This document shows, piece after piece, positions 25,919 through 35,224 of a stretch of 64,000 bases of DNA. The stretch is from Brotaphodocola catenula. GTDB lineage: Bacteria > Bacillota > Clostridia > Lachnospirales > Lachnospiraceae. The stretch spans positions 1-64,000 of the forward strand of contig JAJEPU010000002.1 in the NCBI GenBank assembly GCA_020686985.1, written 5' to 3'. Both the position numbers and the translations under genes were made by a program. Position 1 is the stretch's first letter. The number at the start of each line of letters is the position of its first letter. The notes under the pieces were generated by a model, which worked only from the letters and a program-made list of their open reading frames with translations, ran no database searches and was not told the origin of the DNA.

Positions 25919-27643
25919 TTGAACACAAAAAAGAAGTACTTAAACTTAAATTGGAAGTACTGGTTATCTCTGTGCTGTCTGGTGGTGCTCACCGCATTTA
26001 CCGGAATTACGGGAATCATTCAGGCACGGGCAGAGGAGGGCAAGCCGGCTCCGACGGAGTTTGCGCATATAACCAGTTGCACGGTGGAGAATGGAAAACA
26101 GGTGTCGATCAAGGGACAGATGGAGGGAACGTGGTCAGATTCCGCGTATTATGACAATTATCTCTATCTGTTTGAGATGAAACCTTATCAGAGAGATCTG
26201 AAAGGCAGAACAGACTACTGCGCATGGATCACAAAGGGAGATGCGCTGAATTTTCAGATTCCGCTGAATCTTGGAACGGAGCAGGATGCGCTCTGCTCAA
26301 GCTATGTCGTTGCCGTCTATGACGGAAGTGAGTACACGATTGTCAGCAACGAGGCGTATATCACGAATCCGGAGTCTGTGGCAAAGCACACCGATGCCTA
26401 CAAGAGTGCGCAGACGAAGAAGGGTCTGCTGATTCAGACGACCCCGGCAATGCTCTCAGATGCGTTTTCTCTGGGTGTCAACCATGTGATTGTCAACATT
26501 CCGTTCAATCACATTTTAGGAAGCGGAATCGATTATCAGTATGACGGAAAGACCTATCATTTCAGCAAGGACGTGCTCGCTGTCTATGATGACACGATCC
26601 GCCGGATGTCGGAGAAGAATATGACGGTGACCGCAGTCATCCTAAACGGATGGAGCGATTCGACACCTCAGCTCTATTATCCGGGTGTGACAAAACAGCC
26701 TGCTTCAAGAGCAAACTACTATGGCTTCAATGTGGCGACTCAGGAGGGCTATGAGACGGTTCGCGCAATCGCGTCCTTCCTTGCAGACCGTTATGGAAGT
26801 CTGAAGTCTCCGTATGGAAGAATTTCCAACTGGGTAATCGGAAATGAGATCAACAACCAGCTCTGGAACTACATGGGACCGATGAGCCTTGATCAGTATG
26901 TAGAGGAGTACCAGAGAGCGTTCCGTGTGTTCTACACTGCAATCAAGAGCACGAGTGCGAACAGCAGAGTATTCTTCTCGACTGACTATAACTGGAATTA
27001 CGATGCAGACGGAAGTCTCAAGTACAACGCGAAGGATGTCATCGATGCGTTCAACAACAAGATGATTCCGGGCGGTTCGATGGATTGGGGACTTGCTTAC
27101 CATCCGTACTCGATTCCGCTGACGGAGCCGGAGTTCTGGAATGATGCAGAGACCGGACTGATCAAGAATGATGCGTCCTCCCCGGTTGTCAATATGCTGA
27201 ATTTGAGTGTGCTGACGGATTATCTTCAGCAGGCACAGTTCCGCAATGCTTCCGGTGCTGTGCGCCACATCATTCTCTCCGAGCAGGGCTTTACCTCAAA
27301 GAGTGCAACGAGAGGAACGACGGAGGATCTTCAGGCAGCGGCAATCGCTTACGCTTATTACATTGCAGACAGCAATCCTTATATTGATGCGTTCATTATG
27401 AGCCGTCAGGTCGATGCACCGACAGAACTCTCTGAGTCCCAGGCATTTGGTCTGTGGCACTGTGATGAGAGCAAGCAGAACGACATTGTGGCGACAAAGC
27501 AGAAACCGTCATGGATTGTATATAAGAACATCGACAACAAGAATGCGACGCTCGAGACGACAGAGCAGTACAAGACCCTGATCGGCATCAACAAGTGGAG
27601 CGATGTGATTCCGAACTTCCGCTGGAGAAGCCTGGAAAAGTAA
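25919..27643 (+). CDS. Secreted glycoside-hydrolase-like protein (DUF5722 type, clan GH-A-like fold)
   Basis: 574 aa. The signal peptide covers about residues 1-38 (Lys/Asn-rich start, hydrophobic WLSLCCLVVLTAF, AxA cleavage near ARA). A beta-sandwich-like region is followed by a TIM-barrel-like domain. WVIGNEINNQ (E310) looks like the GH-A acid/base Asn-Glu motif, and HIILSEQGF (E455) fits the nucleophile strand, so catalysis on a glycan is plausible. The family assignment is from memory of DUF5722 proteins, and the substrate is unknown. TTG 25919 is chosen because GGAGG lies nine bases upstream. It has its own promoter and follows the two-component genes, which may sense the same external glycan. 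Confidence 0.7.
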   Translation: MNTKKKYLNLNWKYWLSLCCLVVLTAFTGITGIIQARAEEGKPAPTEFAHITSCTVENGKQVSIKGQMEGTWSDSAYYDNYLYLFEMKPYQRDLKGRTDYCAWITKGDALNFQIPLNLGTEQDALCSSYVVAVYDGSEYTIVSNEAYITNPESVAKHTDAYKSAQTKKGLLIQTTPAMLSDAFSLGVNHVIVNIPFNHILGSGIDYQYDGKTYHFSKDVLAVYDDTIRRMSEKNMTVTAVILNGWSDSTPQLYYPGVTKQPASRANYYGFNVATQEGYETVRAIASFLADRYGSLKSPYGRISNWVIGNEINNQLWNYMGPMSLDQYVEEYQRAFRVFYTAIKSTSANSRVFFSTDYNWNYDADGSLKYNAKDVIDAFNNKMIPGGSMDWGLAYHPYSIPLTEPEFWNDAETGLIKNDASSPVVNMLNLSVLTDYLQQAQFRNASGAVRHIILSEQGFTSKSATRGTTEDLQAAAIAYAYYIADSNPYIDAFIMSRQVDAPTELSESQAFGLWHCDESKQNDIVATKQKPSWIVYKNIDNKNATLETTEQYKTLIGINKWSDVIPNFRWRSLEK

Positions 27644-27731
27644 GAAATGCAAAAAATTTAAAAAGAAACACAAGAGAAAAATCAAAAAGTCAAAAAGAAA
27701 ATTTTGAAACGGCACGGAAATCGTGTCTGGT

Positions 27732-27775
27732 GAAAGCCCGTTTTTCCTTTAAAATCAAGGGAAAATCGGGCTTTC
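27732..27775. other. Stem-loop after the secreted GH-A-like gene
   Basis: GAAAGCCCG and CGGGCTTTC, with inner TTTTCC/GGGAAAA, form a long stem. No clear T-tract follows on either strand, so it may be an mRNA 3' end stabiliser rather than a strong terminator. Confidence 0.5.
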
Positions 27776-27805
27776 AAAAAAAATAAAAAAAGTTTTGAAA
27801 AAGTG

Positions 27806-27834
27806 TTGACAAAAACAACAATATGCAGTATACT
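27806..27834 (+). promoter_or_regulatory. Consensus promoter of tRNA-Arg
   Basis: TTGACA (27806-27811) and TATACT (27829-27834) are 17 bases apart, about 75 bases before the tRNA. Confidence 0.8.
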
Positions 27835-27910
27835 AACTATCGTTGCAGCGGACAAGAGCTAAGAGCTAAGGCAAAGAGCTCAGAAAGTTGTGACAGGCGA
27901 TAAGCCGGAT

Positions 27911-27984
27911 GTGCGCGTAGCTCAGCTGGATAGAGCACTTGGCTACGGACCAAGGTGTCGGGAGTTCGAATCTTCTCGCGCACG
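27911..27984 (+). tRNA. tRNA-Arg (anticodon ACG)
   Basis: 74 nt with a complete cloverleaf. The acceptor stem is GTGCGCG/CGCGCAC, the D arm GCTC...GAGC, the anticodon stem CTTGG/CCAAG with loop CTACGGA (anticodon ACG, to be read as ICG), and the T arm GGGAG-TTCGAAT-CTTCT with two G-U pairs. CCA is not encoded. It has its own promoter upstream and a terminator immediately downstream. Confidence 0.95.
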
Positions 27985-27992
27985 CTGAATAG

Positions 27993-28025
27993 AAAGGGCA
28001 TCCTCTTCGGAGGGTGTCCTTTTTC
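27993..28025 (+). terminator. Terminator of tRNA-Arg
   Basis: AAAGGGCATCCTC pairs with GAGGGTGTCCTTT around a TTCG tetraloop and is followed by Ts. Confidence 0.93.
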
Positions 28026-28113
28026 GTTGTATAGAAGGAATCTTGACTAACATTTGACTAACGTTTTTTTCAAAATAAAAAATAATTTTTGAGACGAATG
28101 AAGGAGAGCACCA

Positions 28114-30117
28114 ATGCTATATCAGATCGTGGACGGAAGTGTGTCACTGGGAGGAAAAACAATTCTCTCTCATATCAATTTTGAGATTCGGGGGAATGAG
28201 AAGATTGCGGTTGTCGGACGCAATGGAACAGGAAAGACGACGCTTCTGCGCCTGATCTCGGGCGAATTGGAGCTTGACCGCGATGATTGCAGGCAGGGTC
28301 TCGGCATTCTGAAGTCGAGACAGCTCACGATCGGGATGCTGCACCAGCATTTAAGCGGGGATCTCGGGCGCACGGTCGAGGAGGAGCTTCTTGAGGCATG
28401 CCCGTGCAAGGATCGTTTTGACCGGGAGCGATTCGCTTATGAAATGGAGTATGATCGCCTGTTTACTGGATTTGGATTTTCCAAGGAAGATAAGCAAAAG
28501 AGACTTGAGGAATTTTCGGGAGGAGAGCAGACAAAGATCGCGTTTATTCGTCTTCTTTTGATGAAACCGGATATTCTTCTTCTCGATGAGCCGACGAATC
28601 ATCTCGATATTCCGACGGTTCAGTGGCTCGAGGAATATCTGCGAGAATATCCCCATGCGGTTGTGATGGTCTCTCATGACCGCTTTTTCCTTGACCGGAC
28701 GGCAGAGGTCATCTATGAGGCATCTGGCACGTCTCTGGTGCGCTATGCGGGCAATTACACCCAATACCGCGCAGAGAAACAGCATGCGCTTGAGATCCGA
28801 AAGAAGGCGTGGGAGCGTCAGCAGGAGGAGATCAAGCGTCTGGATGAAGTCATTGAGCGCTTCCGTCATAAGCCGACAAAGGCTTCGTTTGCGCGCGCAA
28901 AAAAGAAACAGCTTGAGCGCATGGAGCGCGTCAGTGAGCCGAATCCGGAGGAGATGAGAGTCCATTTTGGGGAGATCAGTCCTCTGATTCTCGGGAGCAA
29001 GTGGGTGTTCACCGCGGAACACATGAAAATCGGATATGAGAAACCGATTCTCGAACTGTCACTGAGAATCCGCAGAGGACAGAAAATCGGTCTGATCGGT
29101 CCAAATGGAGCGGGAAAGAGTACATTTTTAAAGACGGTTGCAGGGTTGCTTCCTCAGATTGCGGGGGAGGGCGGTCCGGGCAATCAGGTGACAATCGGAT
29201 ATTTTGACCAGCATACTGCAGAATTTGCCTCGGATAAGACGGTGTTGGAGTATTTTCATGAACTGTTCCCCGCGATGACGGAGAAGGATGCGAGAAGTGT
29301 GCTCGGAGCTTACCTGTTTCGAGGAAAGGATGCGGGACGCAAGGTAGCGGAACTTTCCGGCGGAGAGCGCTCGCGCCTTGTTCTCGCAGAACTTTTGCAG
29401 AGTCGTCCGAATTTTCTTGTGCTCGATGAGCCGACGAATCATATGGACATTCCGGCAAAAGAAGTTCTTGAGACCGCATTTCAGGCTTACACGGGGACGA
29501 TTCTCTTTGTCTCCCACGACCGGTATTTTATCCGTCAGGTCGCAGATGCCATGCTGATCTTTGACGGCAGAAGTGCGATGTATCATCCGTTCGGGTATGA
29601 GCACTATCTTGAGCGCTGTCGCAAGGAGGCAGAGGGTGTCTCGGTTGCAGAGCAGGTGCGGGCAGAGGATATGGCACTGATTGAGGGGATGCGCGCCGTT
29701 CCGAAGGCGGAGCGTCATCGTCTTCGTGAGATTCCGACGGAGGAGGCCTATCTTGACTGGAAACTTCGCCTTGTGTGTGAAAAAATGGAGCCAGCCGGAG
29801 CGTATTATGGAATGCTTGAGGCGAGCGTGAGAGACGCAGAGCAGGCGATTTGTGAATCGGAGGTGTATTGGAGGGAGATTACAACCATCACAACCGAAGC
29901 CACGATTTCAACAGAAATTGCAACGGAAGTCTCAACAAAAGTGGAGACAGAAACGGATCAATCAGATCGATCAGATTTGCTGGCTCAAGTTCCGGACCAC
30001 TCTTCAGACCAAGCCCCAGATTTTGAAACCTTGCGTGCCAAACGGGATGAGGCATGGGAAGTCTGGCATCAGACCTGCTTAGAATGGTTTGAGATCTGGA
30101 ATGGTGAAACATTTTGA
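28114..30117 (+). CDS. ABC-F family ATPase
   Basis: A 667-aa soluble protein with two ABC ATPase domains and no membrane segments, as in Uup, EttA and antibiotic-resistance ABC-F proteins that act on the ribosome E site. Domain 1 has Walker A GRNGTGKTT (about residues 35-43), signature FSGGEQ and LLLDEPTNHLD. A charged linker (about 225-290, RFRHKPTKASFARAKKKQ) follows. Domain 2 has GPNGAGKST, LSGGERSRL and LVLDEPTNHMD. The C-terminal extension beyond about residue 530 carries a low-complexity Thr/Glu stretch. ATG 28114 follows AAGGAG. Whether it protects ribosomes from a drug cannot be told from sequence. Confidence 0.92.
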   Translation: MLYQIVDGSVSLGGKTILSHINFEIRGNEKIAVVGRNGTGKTTLLRLISGELELDRDDCRQGLGILKSRQLTIGMLHQHLSGDLGRTVEEELLEACPCKDRFDRERFAYEMEYDRLFTGFGFSKEDKQKRLEEFSGGEQTKIAFIRLLLMKPDILLLDEPTNHLDIPTVQWLEEYLREYPHAVVMVSHDRFFLDRTAEVIYEASGTSLVRYAGNYTQYRAEKQHALEIRKKAWERQQEEIKRLDEVIERFRHKPTKASFARAKKKQLERMERVSEPNPEEMRVHFGEISPLILGSKWVFTAEHMKIGYEKPILELSLRIRRGQKIGLIGPNGAGKSTFLKTVAGLLPQIAGEGGPGNQVTIGYFDQHTAEFASDKTVLEYFHELFPAMTEKDARSVLGAYLFRGKDAGRKVAELSGGERSRLVLAELLQSRPNFLVLDEPTNHMDIPAKEVLETAFQAYTGTILFVSHDRYFIRQVADAMLIFDGRSAMYHPFGYEHYLERCRKEAEGVSVAEQVRAEDMALIEGMRAVPKAERHRLREIPTEEAYLDWKLRLVCEKMEPAGAYYGMLEASVRDAEQAICESEVYWREITTITTEATISTEIATEVSTKVETETDQSDRSDLLAQVPDHSSDQAPDFETLRAKRDEAWEVWHQTCLEWFEIWNGETF

Positions 30118-30139
30118 GAAAAAAGATAGATCTGGGCAC

Positions 30140-30180
30140 TTTACATTTTAAATAAAAATGGATACAATATAATGTATGAT
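30140..30180 (+). promoter_or_regulatory. Promoter/operator upstream of the GntR pair
   Basis: TATAAT at 30168-30173 is overlapped by GATACAATATAATGTAT, a near-palindrome (ATACA/TGTAT). The preceding AAATGGATACA is shared with operator blocks at 31617 and 33340 before the tartrate genes. This suggests autoregulation by one or both GntR proteins. Confidence 0.5.
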
Positions 30181-30276
30181 TTAAAGCTTATTTTGAGCGA
30201 TCATGCATGAGCGGCATGAGATGTATGCGATTGATTTTTGTCAGGAAACGGGCAAATCGGGTGGAGGATAGAAAAC

Positions 30277-30858
30277 GTGGAGTATGTCGGAGTAAAGAAG
30301 AAACAGGGAAGTATCGTGGAGGTGCTCAAGGATGCGATCCTTTCCGGGGATATCCCGAATGGTACGGAGATGACACAGAATGAGCTGGCACAGAGTCTTG
30401 GCGTATCGCGAATGCCGGTGCGCGAGGCATTGATTCTTTTGGAATATCAGGGATTGATGGATCGTTTGCCGAACAATCATGTCAAAGTGAGTCAGCTGAC
30501 CGATGAATTTTTCCATCATGTGTTTCGTCATGCCTCTCTTTTAGAGGCGGAGGCGCTTCGGGGATGGCAGAATCCGGAGGAACTTCCAGAGCGGGAGATG
30601 GAATTTCATCGCGAAATCTGGAAGAATCATCGTTATAGCTTTTCCAAAAAGGCACTTGAGACGCTGATTGAGATCTATACGGCTTTTGTTGTGAACAGTG
30701 GAACGTGTATCGAGAGTGAGAGAAAACTCATGATGGCGAGGATGCTGTGGATAGCCGGAAAGCAGGAAGAGGGGACAGAGGCACTCTCAGAATATTTTGA
30801 GATGCTTGCAGCTGCGATGATTAGAATGAGAAAAGAGAGAGGGGATGGAACATGTTAG
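30277..30858 (+). CDS. GntR-family regulator, FCD-type (first of pair)
   Basis: 193 aa. The winged helix occupies about residues 1-70 (GSIVEVLKDAILSGDIPNGTEM, LAQSLGVSRMPVREAL), followed by a helical FCD-like effector domain that looks shorter than usual (about 120 residues). GTG 30277 is preceded by GGTGGAGG with a 9-base spacer. Its 3' end overlaps the next regulator gene by 7 bases. The pair sits just upstream of a tartrate transporter and dehydratase and most likely controls them. The short effector domain lacks some of the expected metal-ligand histidines, so it may work as a partner of the second protein; this is inference. Confidence 0.85.
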   Translation: MEYVGVKKKQGSIVEVLKDAILSGDIPNGTEMTQNELAQSLGVSRMPVREALILLEYQGLMDRLPNNHVKVSQLTDEFFHHVFRHASLLEAEALRGWQNPEELPEREMEFHREIWKNHRYSFSKKALETLIEIYTAFVVNSGTCIESERKLMMARMLWIAGKQEEGTEALSEYFEMLAAAMIRMRKERGDGTC

Positions 30859-31496
30859 GATTAAAACCGATTCAGCTTCTTCCGGCGCGTGAGCGAGTGG
30901 CTTCTGCGCTGAGAAAAGCGATTATATCAAAACAGATTTCTGAGGGAGAAGTGCTTGCACTTGAGACGACGGCTCAGGAGCTCGGTGTCTCGGTGACACC
31001 GGTGCGCGAGGCATTTCAGATTCTGTCAAGAGACGGACTGATTGATTTAAAACAGAATAAGGGAGCTGTCGTGCTGGGAGTCAATGAGACGACGATCCGG
31101 GAGCACTATCAGGTCCGCGCGGCGCTCGAGAGTGAGGCGTGTGTGCTTTGCTGTGAAAATGAGGTGGATCTCGATGCGATCCGCAACTGTGTGGAGTCGG
31201 CGCAGGAAGCGCTCGATCAGGACAATGCGGGGGATTATTCGAATTATAACCAGTCGTTTCATTATGAAATCTGGAAGGCATCAGGCAATGAAAAATTGAA
31301 AAATATGCTCTCCGAGCTCTGGAACGGTCTGTCAATGGGCGTAAAATCGACAGCGCAGGAGTATGCAACGAAGTCTCTGACCGAGCACAAGGAGATTCTG
31401 GAAGCTCTCGAGAAGCGGGATCGTGATCTGGCGAGAAAACGGATGCACCGCCATATCATCCGAAGCATGGAGGATGTGCTGACGCGCTACCGTTAA
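30852..31496 (+). CDS. GntR-family regulator, FCD-type (second of pair)
   Basis: 214 aa. The winged-helix domain spans residues 8-72 (ARERVASALRKAIIS, AQELGVSVTPVREAFQIL), and the all-helical FCD domain follows (HYQVRAALESEACVLCC, NQSFHYEIWKASGN, HKEILEALEKRD, with the His residues typical of metal and ligand binding). ATG 30852 overlaps the upstream regulator gene, giving translational coupling. Such regulators usually respond to carboxylic acids. The adjacent tartrate genes and repeated ATGGATACATTATTA motif make tartrate or a related acid the likely signal. Confidence 0.9.
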   Translation: MLGLKPIQLLPARERVASALRKAIISKQISEGEVLALETTAQELGVSVTPVREAFQILSRDGLIDLKQNKGAVVLGVNETTIREHYQVRAALESEACVLCCENEVDLDAIRNCVESAQEALDQDNAGDYSNYNQSFHYEIWKASGNEKLKNMLSELWNGLSMGVKSTAQEYATKSLTEHKEILEALEKRDRDLARKRMHRHIIRSMEDVLTRYR

Positions 31497-31593
31497 GGAA
31501 GACTCAAAGACTTAAAAATTCAAAATCCCTGTACACAATGCACAAAATAAACCCGAAAAAAATAAACACAATGCTGAAAAAATCAATAACCTA

Positions 31594-31656
31594 TTGACAA
31601 ATTTGGCATTGTGTTTTATTATGAACATACGAAATGGATACATTATTAAATATAAA
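31594..31656 (+). promoter_or_regulatory. Promoter and GntR-type operator block of the SLC13 transporter
   Basis: TTGACA (31594-31599) and TATTAT (31617-31622) are 17 bases apart. From the -10 box onward a stretch of about 37 bases (31617-31653) is almost identical to 33340-33376 upstream of ttdA, with the same placement relative to the promoter. It is the likely operator of the adjacent GntR proteins. The remainder of 31657-31925 contains no supported gene. Confidence 0.75.
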
Positions 31657-31925
31657 AAATTAAAGATCACAAAAACGTTTAATATCTGCAAGTTGGCAAG
31701 TTCTTCAGCGAACCAACAAGTAAACGAACGAGTAAACCAATCAATCAGGAAGACAAATAAGAATGAAACATCGGAAGCGTTGTAAGAGAGCGTGACAGGG
31801 GAGTACTGATTAGGAAGGCGATCGGAGAGAGTATGTATTTGAGGGGTATCCACGAAATTGGCGCCGAAATACCAAAAAAAAACCCAAGAAATGCGTGTAT
31901 GCATGGGGAAAAGCAGGAGGAGTTT

Positions 31926-33194
31926 ATGAGTCCATCAACCATTACTATTTTATTTCTTCTGTTTGCGATCGTGATGTTCGTGACAGAGAGGATCCCGCTG
32001 GGTGTGACTTCGATGATCGTCTGTATTGGACTTGTCGTCACAAAGGTACTGGATGTAAAGACAGCTTTTGCAGGATTTATTGACAGCAACGTAATTTTGT
32101 TCGTCGCAATGTTTATTGTCGGCGGAGCATTTTTTGAGACCGGAATGGCAAATGAGATCGGCGGAATCGTGACAAAGTTCGCGAAGACTGAGAGAATGCT
32201 GATTATCGCAATCATGGTGATCGTGGGCGTGATGAGTGGAGTTCTTTCCAACACCGGTACCGCAGCGGTTTTGATTCCGGTTGTAATCGGAATTGCAGCA
32301 AAGTCCGGATATTCCCGTTCCAGACTGCTGATGCCTCTGGTATTTGCGGCAGCGATGGGCGGAAACCTTTCCCTGATCGGCGCACCGGGCAACCTGATTG
32401 CACAGAGTGCACTTCAGGAACAGCTTGGAATGTCCTTTGGTTTCTTTGAGTATGCAATTGTCGGAGTTCCGATTCTGATCTGTGGAATTCTTTTCTATGC
32501 AACGATCGGATACCGTCTGCTTCCGAACCGCGAGCCGAAGGACGATGGTGCATTTGACCAGACTCAGGATTTCAGTAATGTTCCGCAGTGGAAAAAAACT
32601 CTTTCTCTTGTGATCCTTGTACTGACTCTGGCAGCGATGGTTCTCGAGGATAAGATCGGTATCAAGCTGTGCATTTCCGGATGTATCGGTGCTTTGGCTC
32701 TGATTCTGACCGGTGTTATCTCTGAGAAGAATGCGCTCAAGTCGATTGACTTAAAGACGATTTTCCTCTTTGGTGGTACGCTTTCTCTTGCATCTGCACT
32801 TTCCAAGACAGGAGCAGGAGAGCAAATCGCAGACCTTGTAATCAATGCACTCGGTGAAAACCCGTCTCCGTATGTGCTGACCTTCGTTGTCTTCATGCTG
32901 TGCTGTGTGTTGACGAACTTCATGTCCAACACGGCGACGACCGCTCTGATGGTTCCGATTTGTCTGTCTGTTGCTCAGGGAATGGGAGCTGACCCGAGAG
33001 CCGTTCTGATGGCATGTGTCATCGGTGGTTCCTGTGCATATGCAACCCCGATCGGAATGCCGGCAAACACGATGGTAATCGGTGCAGGTGGATATACATT
33101 CATGGACTATGTGAAGTCCGGAGCTCCGTTGATTGTGATTGCGACGATTGTCAGCATGATCATTCTTCCAATCGCATTCCCGTTTTTTCCGTAA
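31926..33194 (+). CDS. SLC13/DASS-family dicarboxylate transporter
   Basis: A 422-aa membrane protein with about 11-12 helices. SNTGTAAVLIPV near residue 102 and FMSNTATTALMVPI near 335 are the two SNT motifs of DASS/SLC13 transporters, which bind sodium and carboxylate. GGNLSLIGAPGNLIA near 140 and YATPIGMPANTMV near 370 are also typical. Because ttdAB follow, tartrate uptake, possibly by exchange with succinate as in TtdT, is the favoured role. ATG 31926 has AGGAGG five bases upstream; an open frame to 31833 lacks support. Confidence 0.88.
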   Translation: MSPSTITILFLLFAIVMFVTERIPLGVTSMIVCIGLVVTKVLDVKTAFAGFIDSNVILFVAMFIVGGAFFETGMANEIGGIVTKFAKTERMLIIAIMVIVGVMSGVLSNTGTAAVLIPVVIGIAAKSGYSRSRLLMPLVFAAAMGGNLSLIGAPGNLIAQSALQEQLGMSFGFFEYAIVGVPILICGILFYATIGYRLLPNREPKDDGAFDQTQDFSNVPQWKKTLSLVILVLTLAAMVLEDKIGIKLCISGCIGALALILTGVISEKNALKSIDLKTIFLFGGTLSLASALSKTGAGEQIADLVINALGENPSPYVLTFVVFMLCCVLTNFMSNTATTALMVPICLSVAQGMGADPRAVLMACVIGGSCAYATPIGMPANTMVIGAGGYTFMDYVKSGAPLIVIATIVSMIILPIAFPFFP

Positions 33195-33316
33195 ATTTTG
33201 TATCTGTAAATGGGTATTCATAAAAGAGAATCATGCGCCAGGTGCTCTGCAAGTGCCAACGCACAAAAAATCGTATTTTGTGTACAAAAATATGTAAAAA
33301 AATTACAAAAAAACAC

Positions 33317-33378
33317 TTGACAAACAGCATAAAACGATTTATTATGAAACTACGAAATGGATACATTATTAAATATCA
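33317..33378 (+). promoter_or_regulatory. Promoter and GntR-type operator block of ttdAB
   Basis: TTGACA (33317-33322) and TATTAT (33340-33345) are 17 bases apart. The following sequence through 33376 nearly repeats the block at 31617-31653 (about 35 of 37 positions by eye). An A-rich leader with ACAAAC/AAAAAC repeats follows to the ttdA ribosome-binding site. Confidence 0.75.
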
Positions 33379-33466
33379 AAAAACAACAAATTAAAAACAA
33401 ACAACAAAATCCAAACAAAAATCAAAAACAAAAAAACATTCACATGAAGAAGCAGGAGGTTATGAG

Positions 33467-34366
33467 ATGAGCAAGAAAGAACAGGTTGAACAGCTTACCA
33501 CTTATATGGCGCATTTTGTAGACCATATCGGTAAGAAACTGCCGGATGACATCATCGCAAAGCTCGATGAGCTGGCAGAGAAAGAGGATAGCCCGCTGTC
33601 CAAGGTTATCTACGCAACGATGAAGAAGAACCAGGATCTGGCTGTTAAGCTGAACCGCCCGAGCTGTCAGGATACCGGAGTCCTTCAGTTCTGGGTAAAG
33701 TGCGGTACCCAGTTCCCGCTGATCGGCGAGCTTGAGGGTCTTCTGAAAGAGGCTGTTGTGAAGGCAACCTTCGAGGCTCCGCTCAGACACAACAGTGTTG
33801 AGACCTTTGATGAGTACAACACCGGTAAGAACGTCGGAAAAGGAACCCCGACCGTATTCTGGGACATCGTTCCGGACAGCGACAAGTGCGAGATCTACGC
33901 ATACATGGCAGGTGGCGGTTGCACCCTTCCGGGTAAGGCAATGGTTCTGATGCCGGGTGCCGGATACGAGGGCGTTACCCAGTTCGTTATGGATGTTATG
34001 ACTTCTTACGGTTTGAATGCCTGCCCGCCACTTCTGGTTGGTGTAGGTGTTGCAACTTCTGTTGAGACCGCCGCACTGCTTTCCAAGAAAGCTCTGATGC
34101 GTCCGTTAGGAAGCCACAATGAGAACGAGCGTGCCGCTTACATGGAGAAACTTCTCGAGGACGGCATCAATTCCATCGGCCTTGGACCGCAGGGTATGGG
34201 TGGAAAGTATTCCGTAATGGGCGTACATATTGAGAATACCGCACGTCATCCTTCTACGATCGGTGTTGCAGTAAACGTTGGATGCTGGTCTCACCGTCGC
34301 GGACACATTATTTTCGATAAGGATCTGAACTATACCATTACTACACATTCGGGGGTAACATTATAA
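33467..34366 (+). CDS. ttdA: L(+)-tartrate dehydratase alpha subunit (fumarase class I alpha type)
   Basis: 299 aa, the Fe-S-containing alpha subunit of the TtdAB/two-subunit fumarase family. Cluster-ligand cysteines are visible in PSCQDTGV (near residue 66), GGGCTLPGK (near 150) and VGCWSHRRG (near 280). It dehydrates L-tartrate to oxaloacetate with TtdB. A class I heterodimeric fumarase is the main alternative, since sequence alone separates the two poorly, but linkage with a DASS transporter and FCD regulators favours tartrate. Its stop overlaps the ttdB start (TAATG), ensuring matched subunit levels. The start has CAGGAGG upstream. Confidence 0.85.
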   Translation: MSKKEQVEQLTTYMAHFVDHIGKKLPDDIIAKLDELAEKEDSPLSKVIYATMKKNQDLAVKLNRPSCQDTGVLQFWVKCGTQFPLIGELEGLLKEAVVKATFEAPLRHNSVETFDEYNTGKNVGKGTPTVFWDIVPDSDKCEIYAYMAGGGCTLPGKAMVLMPGAGYEGVTQFVMDVMTSYGLNACPPLLVGVGVATSVETAALLSKKALMRPLGSHNENERAAYMEKLLEDGINSIGLGPQGMGGKYSVMGVHIENTARHPSTIGVAVNVGCWSHRRGHIIFDKDLNYTITTHSGVTL

Positions 34367-34992
34367 TGATCGAGATTAGAGATGGAAAGAAAATTCTGGT
34401 AACACCGGTAAGTGATGAAGATTTAAAGGATATCCATATTGGAGATATCGTATATCTGACTGGTAGCATGACAACCTGCCGTGACGTAGCACATCGTCGT
34501 CTTGTAGAGGAGCATCGCCCGCTTCCGGTAGATGTTCGCAACAACGCCATTTTCCACGCTGGCCCGATCATCCGTCCGCTGGAGAATGACAAGTTTGAGA
34601 TGGTTTCCGTAGGTCCGACCACTTCCATGCGTATGGAGAAGTTTGAGAAGGAGTTCGTAGAGCAGACCGGAGTAAAGGTTATCATCGGAAAGGGCGGTAT
34701 GGGCCCGAACACCGAGTATGCCTGCAAGAACTTCAAGGCTATCCACTGTGTATTCCCGGCTGGAAATGCAGTAGTAGCTGCTACTGAAGTTGAGGAGATC
34801 GTTCGTGCCGAGTGGCGTGATCTGGGTATGCCGGAGACGCTGTGGAACTGCCGAGTTAAGGAGTTCGGTCCGCTGATTGTCTCCATCGATGCAGATGGTC
34901 GCAACATGTTCGAGGAGAACAAGGTGATCTTCAACGAGCGCAAGGACAAAGCCGTAGAAGAGATTTGCAAGCACGTTGGATTCATCAAATAA
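34366..34992 (+). CDS. ttdB: L(+)-tartrate dehydratase beta subunit (fumarase class I beta type)
   Basis: 208 aa, the beta subunit domain of class I hydro-lyases. Family motifs are [20 protein letters not shown] (residues 25-44), [16 protein letters not shown] (near 85), and IGKGGMG. It supplies substrate-binding residues to the TtdA Fe-S centre. It overlaps ttdA by one base. No terminator follows at once; a terminator-like stem lies at 35119-35195. Confidence 0.86.
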   Translation: MIEIRDGKKILVTPVSDEDLKDIHIGDIVYLTGSMTTCRDVAHRRLVEEHRPLPVDVRNNAIFHAGPIIRPLENDKFEMVSVGPTTSMRMEKFEKEFVEQTGVKVIIGKGGMGPNTEYACKNFKAIHCVFPAGNAVVAATEVEEIVRAEWRDLGMPETLWNCRVKEFGPLIVSIDADGRNMFEENKVIFNERKDKAVEEICKHVGFIK

Positions 34993-35118
34993 GATCAACA
35001 CAACCAAACACAAAACCAAGAAAATGATATACTGCCTGATGTTTTAAAAATCATTAAAAATCAACTGCATACATACAGAATCGAATCGGAACGTGATTGA
35101 ATCTTCGATTCTGGAATA

Positions 35119-35195
35119 AAAAGGATTTCCGGCAAGTCTGCCTTCTTCCAATTTCTGCCAAAAAATGGAGGGAGACACACCGGAGGTCCTTTTTT
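35119..35195 (+). terminator. Terminator-like long stem before the MarR gene
   Basis: AAAGGATTTCCGG pairs with CCGGAGGTCCTTT across a loop of about 47 bases, followed by TTTTTT. It probably ends the ttdAB transcript. The rest of 34993-35118 shows no gene. Confidence 0.65.
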
Positions 35196-35224
35196 ATTGA
35201 CTCTGTGTCAATCGCTGAGGGAGA

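Noticed and set aside
28043..28062. Direct repeat TTGACTAAC upstream of the ABC-F gene as a promoter
   Set aside because: Neither copy has a -10 box at proper spacing, so I could not support a promoter call.
31833..31925. N-terminal extension of the SLC13 transporter
   Set aside because: The extra residues are hydrophilic and poorly matched to the family; a good AGGAGG precedes ATG 31926.
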